From: SLFT01 sp964493075
GTDB taxonomy: Bacteria; Hydrogenedentota; Hydrogenedentia; Hydrogenedentales; CAITNO01
Assembly (NCBI GenBank): GCA_964493075.1
Contig: CAZBNU010000176.1
Location: 1 to 8,835 of the forward strand
Length of the DNA: 8,835 nt
Direction of reading: 5' to 3'
The translations under genes and the position numbers were made by a program. Positions 1-5,332 of this stretch are shown piece by piece. Positions within the stretch are counted from its first letter, which is position 1; each line of letters starts with the position of its first letter. The notes under the pieces are model-generated. The model saw only the letters and a program-made list of their open reading frames with translations, made no database searches and was not told the DNA's origin.

Positions 1-1843
1 CCGCTGGTTTTCCCCAGATTATGCGTGCCAAGCCTGTCAACAGAAAAAATGTCAATAGCGATAGCAGTACGCCAAAAACTGCCGGATCAAATCGTTCCAG
101 GAAATCAAAAGCGCTATCATTAAAAAGTGCCAGATCGAAATGATTCCGAAGCGCCAGAGGCATGCGGTATAGCAACGTGCCGACGGTGGCGACGATCATG
201 GTAATCAGAACAATATGTGTCTGGCGCTGCGAGTGGTGTTTCGATAGTGCGCCCACACATACCGGCACGATAATGGCAGGCGCCCAGACGTGGTAGGTGA
301 AGAGCAGCAGGCCAATGATGTCGGAATAGATGACGGCTACCAGTATGGCTGCTATGCCGACGGCAGCCGTACATATTCTTGCGAGCAACAACAAGCGTCC
401 GTCACCCTTGTCTTCCCAGCCGAGATGGTGCTCGAAGAGGTCTTTAACGAATATGGCAGTGGCGCTGTTCAGTGCAGAGTCGGCGGAGGACATGACCGCC
501 ATCAACAGCGCGCCGATAATCAGTCCGCCAATAATGGGATTGTTCATCTGGCGCACCACCATGGGCAAGGCCTGTTGCGGCAAAATGTCCGGATAGTGGA
601 TGCGCGCATACAGGGCGATAAACAACAGTACCGCAGGAAATACCAGGGTTAAGAAAACGCCGACTCCGGCAATGCCGATTTGCGTCTGCCGGATATTTTT
701 GCCTGCGCAATACCGGGTGACGTAGCCGGGTGCAAACGCTTCGCCCAGCATAAAGGCAAAAAAAGTGGTAATCATGAACAACCACCCTTTGCCTCCATGC
801 AATTTGAAGAAGTCAGGAGAAATGGTTCTGTTGGTGGAAATCGAAGAGGCGTAGGTGTCCTGCACCAGCGACAGGTTGCGTCGGTGGAGTAACTGGGCGT
901 CGCCGCTGTTTTGCTCCACAGCGGCAATATGCTCCAGCGTCTGAACGCTTAGGTTCACTTGTGCAAAACGCTCCGGGGTGTACAGGTTTTCATCGTCCAG
1001 GCTGCCATTCAGCAGCGCAACCAGTTTTCTGATCTTGGGTCGGGGACGCTTCTCATCCACAGTGATTTCTGGTATCGGGGTTTCCGCTTTTTCCTGCATG
1101 TAAAGGGAAAGCGGGTCTGTACCGTCGCGCAGTCGTGTCGAAAGAGCGGGTGCATCCTGTATATCTACCAGTCCAAACCGGGTCGGCACAAATGCGTCGG
1201 TTTCGCTATCGTAAGAAGTGAAGATATCCGGAACGCAGAAGGCAAGGGTGATGAAGAAGCCGAGGAGCAACACAATAAACTGGTATACATCGGTATGAAT
1301 AACAGCCAGCAGACCGCCAGCCGTGCTGTAGATGACCACCATGGAACCGCCAATGATGATGGCCAAACGCAACACCAGTTCCACATCGGCAAACTGCGGC
1401 ATGATGGCGGACATGACGCTGCCGAATGCCGCCATCTGTGCTGCTACAATAAATACGGAAAACAGGAGAGACAGCAGAAAGGTAAAGAAGCGTGGTCCTT
1501 CCCCGAAGCGATGTCCAAAATACCCGGCAGCGGTGTAGAGTTCCGCTTCGCGAAACCGGGGCGCAACCACCAACCCGGCAAAGATGAAATGAGCATACAA
1601 ACCACACGACACGACCAGCATCAACATACCCCATTCATAAGTGCGTGCAATGGCGCCAATGGATGCGCCGCCGCCGATGACGGTGGCGCCCATGGTGCAG
1701 AACAGAAAGAACCAGCCCATATTGCGGCCTGCCACCAGAAAGTCATCGGCGTTTTCCACCTTCCGTACTTTCGATACCCCTTTGACAAATACAAATCCCA
1801 TATACCCGATGACGATCAACCATAATATCCAGTTACCGGTCAC
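1..1843 (-). CDS. Sodium:solute symporter (SSS/SLC5 family), C-terminus cut by window edge
   Basis: An inner-membrane Na+-coupled uptake carrier; the solute cannot be told from sequence. The frame is open for 614 codons from a GTG at 1843 to the left edge, with no stop seen. I count about 13 hydrophobic segments: roughly residues 3-22, 41-64, 71-93, 118-140, 157-176, 184-205, 352-374, 389-412, 437-455, 488-507, 509-533, 542-562 and 588-610. SSS hallmarks are the DDFLVAGRNMGW stretch after TM1 (residues 33-44), the Gly-rich ATVIGGGASIG in TM2 (53-63), and AVMSSADSALNSA near 449-461. In the last, A449, S452 and S453 correspond to the Na2-site positions of PutP (A337, S340, T341). The positive loop after TM1 puts the N-terminus outside and the TM6-TM7 loop in the periplasm. 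That loop is about 145 residues (206-350) against about 40 in PutP. The GTG start is chosen because AGGAAAG lies 8 bases upstream. It is divergent from the epimerase gene. Family call is firm; substrate is unknown. Confidence 0.9.
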   Translation of the reverse strand, partial: MTGNWILWLIVIGYMGFVFVKGVSKVRKVENADDFLVAGRNMGWFFLFCTMGATVIGGGASIGAIARTYEWGMLMLVVSCGLYAHFIFAGLVVAPRFREAELYTAAGYFGHRFGEGPRFFTFLLSLLFSVFIVAAQMAAFGSVMSAIMPQFADVELVLRLAIIIGGSMVVIYSTAGGLLAVIHTDVYQFIVLLLGFFITLAFCVPDIFTSYDSETDAFVPTRFGLVDIQDAPALSTRLRDGTDPLSLYMQEKAETPIPEITVDEKRPRPKIRKLVALLNGSLDDENLYTPERFAQVNLSVQTLEHIAAVEQNSGDAQLLHRRNLSLVQDTYASSISTNRTISPDFFKLHGGKGWLFMITTFFAFMLGEAFAPGYVTRYCAGKNIRQTQIGIAGVGVFLTLVFPAVLLFIALYARIHYPDILPQQALPMVVRQMNNPIIGGLIIGALLMAVMSSADSALNSATAIFVKDLFEHHLGWEDKGDGRLLLLARICTAAVGIAAILVAVIYSDIIGLLLFTYHVWAPAIIVPVCVGALSKHHSQRQTHIVLITMIVATVGTLLYRMPLALRNHFDLALFNDSAFDFLERFDPAVFGVLLSLLTFFLLTGLARIIWGKPA

Positions 1844-1847
1844 AATG

Positions 1848-1858
1848 TTTCCTTTCCT
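1848..1858 (-). promoter_or_regulatory. Ribosome binding site of the symporter gene
   Basis: On the minus strand this reads AGGAAAGGAAA, with AGGAAAG 8 bases before the GTG at 1843. It decides the start, because no in-frame ATG precedes that GTG closely and the first ATG (codon 15) lies inside TM1. No convincing -10/-35 pair was found for this gene upstream on the minus strand. Confidence 0.6.
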
Positions 1859-2084
1859 ATGTGGTCTATTTTATTCTCCAAACTGTAATGCAGGATGCAA
1901 CGTTTTATTTTGGTACTGGTGGGATATGCTGTTCTTAGCGTGGAGACGTAGCAGGGAAAAGGCCTTGTTGTGTCTTCTGATAATGGATGCGGATAGCACT
2001 CCGCCGATCCGGACAAATGATGCACCGGCTGTGCCACAGACACCCTGCAATGTGGCTGGCGCCTGTTAGGAGATTCAATAAACG

Positions 2085-2103
2085 GTGTTGCTCGTGACAA
2101 CAC
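2085..2103. repeat. Inverted repeat, possible operator
   Basis: A perfect 6-bp inverted repeat, GTGTTG and CAACAC, separated by 7 bases. It lies about 100 bp upstream of the epimerase -10 and about 240 bp upstream of the symporter start. There is no T-run after it, so it is not an intrinsic terminator. An operator for a dimeric regulator is possible but unproven, and an arm this short can arise by chance. Confidence 0.3.
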
Positions 2104-2138
2104 GATTCCTGCAAGAACAAACATAAAGGCATGGTACC

Positions 2139-2151
2139 GGATACTCTATCC
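2139..2151. repeat. Small inverted repeat upstream of the epimerase promoter
   Basis: A perfect 5-bp inverted repeat, GGATA and TATCC, around a 3-base centre, ending about 53 bp before the -10 at 2205. It could be half of a regulator site or chance; the match is short and no regulator family is recognised. Confidence 0.2.
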
Positions 2152-2204
2152 TGTAATCAATAGGCAATAATGGATGTAATGTCGAATGCACTATAAAAAG
2201 GGCG

Positions 2205-2210
2205 TATAAT
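2205..2210 (+). promoter_or_regulatory. Probable -10 element for the epimerase gene
   Basis: A consensus TATAAT. The -35 position at 17 bp spacing (2182-2187, TCGAAT) matches TTGACA at only three of six bases, so an activator or a weak promoter is implied. Transcription would begin near 2217 and give a leader of about 54 bases. That leader holds a 4-bp hairpin (CGGC 2243-2246 with GCCG 2253-2256) just before the ribosome binding site. Confidence 0.5.
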
Positions 2211-2270
2211 ACGCGGGGTGATTTTCAATGAAAAACTGACATCGGCTTTTATGCCGGGGAGAGCGAAATA

Positions 2271-3173
2271 ATGAAGATACTATTGACCGGGGGTTCTGGC
2301 AATATAGGTGGTTATGTATCGCGGGAATTGCAGCTGCGTAATCTTCCCCATACGATTACTGATCTACATGCGCCAGCCGAGCCTGTCCCTGGCGTAACAT
2401 TTGTTGCCTGTGATCTGATGAATTCAGATCAGACTCATGAAGTGGTATCGGGTTATGATGTGGTGTTGCATCTTGCCGCCATCCCCAATGCATTTCAGGA
2501 CCCGCCGGAGCATGTAATGGCGGTGAATATGGTCACCTGCTACAATGTGCTGGAAGCGGTACGTCATAACGGCATCAAGCGCATTGTATACGCGGGAAGT
2601 GAATCCTCCACCGGTTTCGGAATCCATGATGTAGTGTTGAAACCACAGTACCTGCCCATAGACGAAGCACATCCTCTCTGGCCGCACGAAAGTTACAGTT
2701 TTACGAAGCGGTTTGGCGAAGAGATGGCGGAGAACTATGCTCGTGCCTTTGGCATTGAGGTTATTTCCCTGCGGTATTGCGGCGTATGGATGCGTCAGAA
2801 TCTGGAAGAGGTTATGCCGATGCTTAAGGTTTCGCGGCGCGGCGAGGCAGTACACCAACCTTGGTTTGGCTGTTATGTTGCCGCCCAGGATGTGGCACAG
2901 GCGGTGCGCCTTGCAGCCCAGTATCAATTTACAGGCAATGAGTCTATACCCTTCGAGGCCTTTTTCATTACTGCCGATAAAACCTTTTATGCAGAACCGA
3001 CGCTGGAGGCGATGAAACGTATCTATGGTGAGTTGCCTGAAGTGTGCGACCCTGAGTACTACCGGATGAATCCCAATGCGCCCGCATTTGATATTCGCAA
3101 GGCACAGCGCTTGTTGGGTTATGCGCCAACAAAAGACTGGCGCACCATCGAAGGCTGGGAAGAAGAAGACTGA
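2271..3173 (+). CDS. NAD-dependent epimerase/dehydratase-like protein (extended SDR)
   Basis: A 300-residue soluble, cytosolic oxidoreductase of the extended short-chain dehydrogenase/reductase class, which act on nucleotide sugars or related sugar acids. The Rossmann fingerprint is TGGSGNIGG at residues 6-14. D31 at the end of the second strand favours NAD over NADP, and the CDL at 47-49 and LHLAA at 66-70 are typical. The catalytic Tyr and Lys are Y142 and K146 in YSFTK, with candidate catalytic Ser/Thr in SESSTG (110-115). Near-complete family length; no signal peptide or membrane segment. The start is supported by GGGGAGAG ending 8 bases upstream. The gene has its own promoter and is 115 bases from the hemerythrin gene, which also has its own promoter, so the two need not form an operon. 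General shape recalls uronate dehydrogenases and UDP-sugar epimerases, but the substrate cannot be assigned. Confidence 0.88.
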   Translation: MKILLTGGSGNIGGYVSRELQLRNLPHTITDLHAPAEPVPGVTFVACDLMNSDQTHEVVSGYDVVLHLAAIPNAFQDPPEHVMAVNMVTCYNVLEAVRHNGIKRIVYAGSESSTGFGIHDVVLKPQYLPIDEAHPLWPHESYSFTKRFGEEMAENYARAFGIEVISLRYCGVWMRQNLEEVMPMLKVSRRGEAVHQPWFGCYVAAQDVAQAVRLAAQYQFTGNESIPFEAFFITADKTFYAEPTLEAMKRIYGELPEVCDPEYYRMNPNAPAFDIRKAQRLLGYAPTKDWRTIEGWEEED

Positions 3174-3197
3174 AAACCGGACACAAAAGATGCAGGA

Positions 3198-3226
3198 TTG
3201 ATTTTATATAAGGCCTTTGTTATATG
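3198..3226 (+). promoter_or_regulatory. Probable sigma70 promoter of the hemerythrin gene
   Basis: The -35 is TTGATT (3198-3203), then 17 bp, then a -10 TATATG (3221-3226) preceded by TGT, an extended -10 (TGn at 3218-3220). The expected start of transcription is near 3233, leaving a leader of about 56 bases. The same TTGATT serves as the -35 of the nqr promoter downstream. Confidence 0.55.
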
Positions 3227-3254
3227 ATGCAGCCAGTGGGGCGGTTAGTTTTTG

Positions 3255-3267
3255 GTTATTAAATAAC
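3255..3267. repeat. Palindrome between the hemerythrin promoter and its ribosome binding site
   Basis: A perfect inverted repeat GTTATT-A-AATAAC, starting about 22 bases downstream of the predicted transcription start. Its position suits a repressor operator. It does not match FNR (TTGAT-N4-ATCAA) and I recognise no regulator. AT-rich palindromes of this size can occur by chance. Confidence 0.3.
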
Positions 3268-3288
3268 AGAACCATACAGGAGAACGAG

Positions 3289-3717
3289 ATGGCAGCAGTA
3301 CAATGGACAGATGATTTATCGGTGGGCGTTGATGTGATAGATGAGCAGCACAAGATGCTGGTGCAGCACCTGAATGATTTTGCAGCGGCGGTAGCTTCCC
3401 ATCAGGGGCCCAGTGCTATCACGTCAACCCTTGGTTTTTTGATTGAATACACAAACTTTCATTTCGCGGATGAAGAGAAGCACATGACCTGGGCAAAATA
3501 TCCGGGGCTGCAACAGCAGATTGAGGAGCACGAAGCCTTCAGAAAGACCCTGGCTAATGTGGAGGCGGACTTCAAGGAAGACGGCGCCACTCATGATCTC
3601 GCCAACGATATAGATACCCTGCTTGTGAACTGGTTGATCAAGCATATTCGCGCTGTGGACCTGCAATTCGGCAAGTTCCTGTCGGAAAAGGGCATCACAA
3701 TCGGGACGGAAGAATAG
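3289..3717 (+). CDS. Bacteriohemerythrin with one iron-ligand His replaced by Gln
   Basis: A 142-residue soluble, all-helical single-domain hemerythrin, the family that binds O2 at a non-heme diiron site and is used for oxygen delivery, sensing or iron handling. Family signatures are VDVIDEQHKML (14-24), FHFADEEKHM (57-66), YPGL...EEHEAF (71-84) and WLIKHIRAVD (115-124). By comparison with Methylococcus bacteriohemerythrin (H22, H58, E62, H77, H81, H117, D122), I find H21, H58, E62, H81, H119 and D124. The remaining ligand is Q77, in LQQQIEEH. H65 is nearby but not at a ligand position. The ATG at 3289 is chosen because AGGAGA lies 5 bases upstream and residues from it match the family N-terminus. 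An in-frame TTG at 3217 falls inside the promoter and is rejected. It is monocistronic or separately promoted, 226 bases before nqrA. Confidence 0.92.
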   Translation: MAAVQWTDDLSVGVDVIDEQHKMLVQHLNDFAAAVASHQGPSAITSTLGFLIEYTNFHFADEEKHMTWAKYPGLQQQIEEHEAFRKTLANVEADFKEDGATHDLANDIDTLLVNWLIKHIRAVDLQFGKFLSEKGITIGTEE

Positions 3718-3774
3718 AGACGCTTGATTCCACGTTGAAGAAGCAGCGGTTGTGTTTCCCTCTGTAAATATTTT

Positions 3775-3798
3775 CGGAACTTGATTTGCACTGTTCCG
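3775..3798. repeat. Inverted repeat around the nqr -35 element, possible operator
   Basis: CGGAAC and GTTCCG form a perfect 6-bp inverted repeat with 12 bases between. The left arm ends directly at the -35 TTGATT (3781-3786) and the right arm lies in the spacer before the -10. A dimeric regulator bound here would cover the -35. No T-run follows, so a terminator for the hemerythrin gene is unlikely. Confidence 0.35.
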
Positions 3799-3809
3799 GT
3801 TTGTATAAT
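3781..3809 (+). promoter_or_regulatory. Strong sigma70 promoter of the nqr operon
   Basis: The -35 TTGATT (3781-3786, four of six consensus bases) and a perfect -10 TATAAT (3804-3809) are 17 bp apart. Transcription should begin near 3815-3817, about 128 bases before nqrA. This is the best promoter in the window and the only one seen for the downstream genes. Confidence 0.75.
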
Positions 3810-3825
3810 TACCCGTCGGTATACA

Positions 3826-3890
3826 GTGTTTTCCGGCATTTCACAGGTGTGACGGGAGGAAGCGTCCGCTGTGTGGCAGATGGAAAACAC
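3826..3890 (+). ncRNA. Candidate structured cis-regulatory RNA in the nqrA leader
   Basis: The leader can fold into three nested stems. The outer stem is GTGTTTTCC (3826-3834) with GGAAAACAC (3882-3890), 9 perfect pairs. The middle stem is CACAG (3842-3846) with CTGTG (3869-3873). The inner stem is GACG (3851-3854) with CGTC (3863-3866), closing an 8-base loop GGAGGAAG. The element starts about 10 bases after the predicted transcription start. It is not followed by a U-run, so it is not an intrinsic terminator. The 5' arm can alternatively pair with the nqrA ribosome binding site (3933-3942). Structured RNA motifs upstream of nqrA have been described in some bacteria (nqrA-Marinomonas-1), but I cannot tell whether this belongs to that class. 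The base pairing is seen; regulation is inferred. Confidence 0.5.
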
Positions 3891-3951
3891 GCCTTCTTTA
3901 TCATTGATTCCAAACGGATTACGGATAGTAATGGAAAGACACTATGGCTGA
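3871..3951 (+). CDS. Possible 26-codon leader ORF overlapping the nqrA start
   Basis: A GTG at 3871, 10 bases after GGGAGGA (3854-3860), opens a 26-codon frame that ends at TGA 3949-3951, 8 bases inside nqrA (ATG 3944). An in-frame ATG follows at 3880. The peptide begins VWQMENTPSLSL and ends MERHYG, and resembles nothing I know. If translated, ribosomes would stop at the nqrA start, as in translational coupling, and would also open the leader's outer stem. The GGAGG lies in the apical loop of the predicted leader structure. It is short and could be chance. Confidence 0.25.
   Translation: MWQMENTPSLSLIPNGLRIVMERHYG
3933..3942 (+). promoter_or_regulatory. nqrA ribosome binding site with complementarity to the leader 5' arm
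   Basis: GGAAAG (3933-3938), 5 bases before the nqrA ATG, is a modest Shine-Dalgarno. GGAAAGACAC (3933-3942) pairs with GTGTTTTCC (3826-3834) over 9 base pairs if G3938 is bulged. That 5' arm has a perfect competing partner at 3882-3890. An in-frame TAA at 3929-3931 excludes any start further upstream. Confidence 0.5.
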
Positions 3952-5323
3952 GTATACGATTAAAAAAGGGCTTGATATTCCAATTGCTGGAGAGCCCGGA
4001 TCGGAAGTTTCCGACAAGAAGGTCCGGCATGTTGCCATTGTGGCGCCGGATTATGTAGGGATGAAGCCGCGAATGATGGTGCAGGCGGGAAATGCAGTCA
4101 AACGCGGCACAGCGCTCTTCGAGGATAAGAAAGCGCCTGGTGCGTTATTCACCGCACCAGGTGCTGGCATTGTGCTTTCCGTGAATCGCGGCGACAGGCG
4201 TGCCTTGCAGACGGTGGTGGTTGAACTGAATGAAAATGAACTGTCGGGCACCCCTGTCGATGATGATTTTCTTTCTTTCTCAGCCTATACCGGCAAGGCA
4301 GCCAGTGAATACACCCGTGAAGAAGCGGTTGCGCTGCTAGTGGAATCGGGGTTATGGCCTGCTTTTCGCACGCGGCCTTATAGCAAGACACCATTGGTGG
4401 ACAGTGTTCCGCATTCGATTTTCATAACCGCAAGCGACACCAATCCGCTTGCGCCGTCTATGGATGTGGTTCTTGATGGGCGACAGGATGCGTTGGATGC
4501 AGGGGTGCAGTTGGTTTCAAAACTTACCGAAGGCAAGGTGTTCTTTTGTCGGGAGAGCAGTGATAAACTCGCGCCATCCTCGCCCCCGAAAAACGTGAGT
4601 GTTGAATCCTTTTCCGGACCGCACCCAAGTGGTACTGTTGGGCTGCACATTGGTCTTTTAGACCCGGTAGGCAGCGCAAAGACCGTGTGGCATGTGGGAC
4701 TGCAGGATTTGCTGGGTATAGGGGCGCTTGTACTGACGGGTAAACTGGACGTGGTCCGTCTGGTGAGCCTGGCTGGTCCCGGTGTCAAGAAACCGTGCCT
4801 TCTTCGGACGCGGCTTGGCGCTTCTGTGGATGAACTTGTCGCTGGGGATCTGTGCGATGGGGAGAATCGCGTTATTTCAGGTTCCATATTGAATGGCCGT
4901 GCTGCGGCAGGGGATGTGTTGGGTTATTTAGGCCGATTCCATAACCAGATTACCGTGTTGGCGGAAGGGCGAGAGCGGGAGTTTATGGGATGGCTGGCGC
5001 CGGGAAGCAATAAATTCTCTCTGAGTCGGCTGTTTCTTTCCGCCCTTTCACCGAAAAAGAAGTTCAAATTTACAACGACCACCAACGGAAGTCCTCGCGC
5101 CATCGTCCCTATTGGACTTTATGAGCAGGTGATGCCTTTGGATATATTGCCCACGTTTCTGCTGCGTTCCCTGGCATGTGATGATATGGAACAATCTTTG
5201 AAACTGGGCTGTCTTGAACTGGATGAAGAAGATTTGGCCCTTTGCAGTTTTGTGGATCCGGGCAAAACGGATTTCGGAACGTTGCTGCGCAGGAACCTTG
5301 AACTGATAGAGAGAGAAGGGTAA
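3944..5323 (+). CDS. nqrA: Na+-translocating NADH:quinone oxidoreductase subunit A
   Basis: NqrA is the peripheral cytoplasmic subunit of the Na+-NQR respiratory complex, which passes electrons from NADH to quinone and exports Na+. The 459 residues align end to end with the family (about 446 in Vibrio). Recognisable stretches are TIKKGLDIPIAGEP (5-18), YVGMKPRM (37-44), LFEDKKAPG (58-66), ESGLWPAFRTRPYSK (134-148), ASDTNPLA (163-170), FSGPHPSGTVGLH (223-235), SLAGPGVKKP (275-284), TTTTNG (377-382), VMPLDILPT (396-404) and LGCLELDEEDLALC (421-434). It lacks membrane segments, as expected. It is the first gene of the operon, following the structured leader, and ends in tandem stops (TAATAA) 9 bases before nqrB. 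No missing family element was noticed. Confidence 0.97.
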   Translation: MAEYTIKKGLDIPIAGEPGSEVSDKKVRHVAIVAPDYVGMKPRMMVQAGNAVKRGTALFEDKKAPGALFTAPGAGIVLSVNRGDRRALQTVVVELNENELSGTPVDDDFLSFSAYTGKAASEYTREEAVALLVESGLWPAFRTRPYSKTPLVDSVPHSIFITASDTNPLAPSMDVVLDGRQDALDAGVQLVSKLTEGKVFFCRESSDKLAPSSPPKNVSVESFSGPHPSGTVGLHIGLLDPVGSAKTVWHVGLQDLLGIGALVLTGKLDVVRLVSLAGPGVKKPCLLRTRLGASVDELVAGDLCDGENRVISGSILNGRAAAGDVLGYLGRFHNQITVLAEGREREFMGWLAPGSNKFSLSRLFLSALSPKKKFKFTTTTNGSPRAIVPIGLYEQVMPLDILPTFLLRSLACDDMEQSLKLGCLELDEEDLALCSFVDPGKTDFGTLLRRNLELIEREG

Positions 5324-5332
5324 TAAGCGCTT

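Larger units (their letters stand above)
1844..2270. other. Divergent intergenic region, no gene recognised
   Basis: This 427-base stretch separates the divergent symporter and epimerase genes. Short open frames occur on both strands, but none has a ribosome binding site plus a recognisable protein. It holds two small inverted repeats (2085-2103 and 2139-2151) and a rightward -10 element at 2205-2210. No tRNA, intrinsic terminator, IS end or repeat array was seen. Confidence 0.6.

Noticed and set aside
959..1825. A 288-codon plus-strand frame antisense to the symporter
   Set aside because: The minus strand encodes a clear membrane carrier over the same bases. The plus-strand product is low-complexity in character (His, Gln, Gly, Lys rich), has no family likeness and no ribosome binding site; it is a shadow frame.
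1840..2132. Minus-strand frames of 94 and 65 codons in the divergent intergenic region
   Set aside because: They overlap each other and the symporter's ribosome binding site, have no good ribosome binding site, and resemble no known protein. A decayed gene cannot be excluded, but nothing supports it.
1980..2176. The 10-mer ATAATGGATG occurring at 1980-1989 and 2167-2176
   Set aside because: Only two copies with no further similarity around them; probably chance.
2424..2927. A 167-codon minus-strand frame inside the epimerase gene
   Set aside because: The epimerase has intact cofactor and catalytic motifs throughout; the antisense frame has none.
3198..3226. FNR/DNR-type site at the TTGAT of the hemerythrin or nqr promoter
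   Set aside because: The TTGAT half-site is present in both promoters, but the ATCAA partner at N4 spacing is missing in both; TTGATT is better read as a -35.
3826..3900. Leader hairpin as an intrinsic terminator or attenuator of transcription
   Set aside because: The strong stem is followed by GCCUUCUUUA, not a U-run, and encloses 47 bases; control at translation or by RNA folding fits better.
3786..4058. A 90-codon plus-strand frame through the nqr leader
   Set aside because: Its start lies upstream of the predicted transcription start, inside the promoter, and it runs out of frame deep into nqrA.
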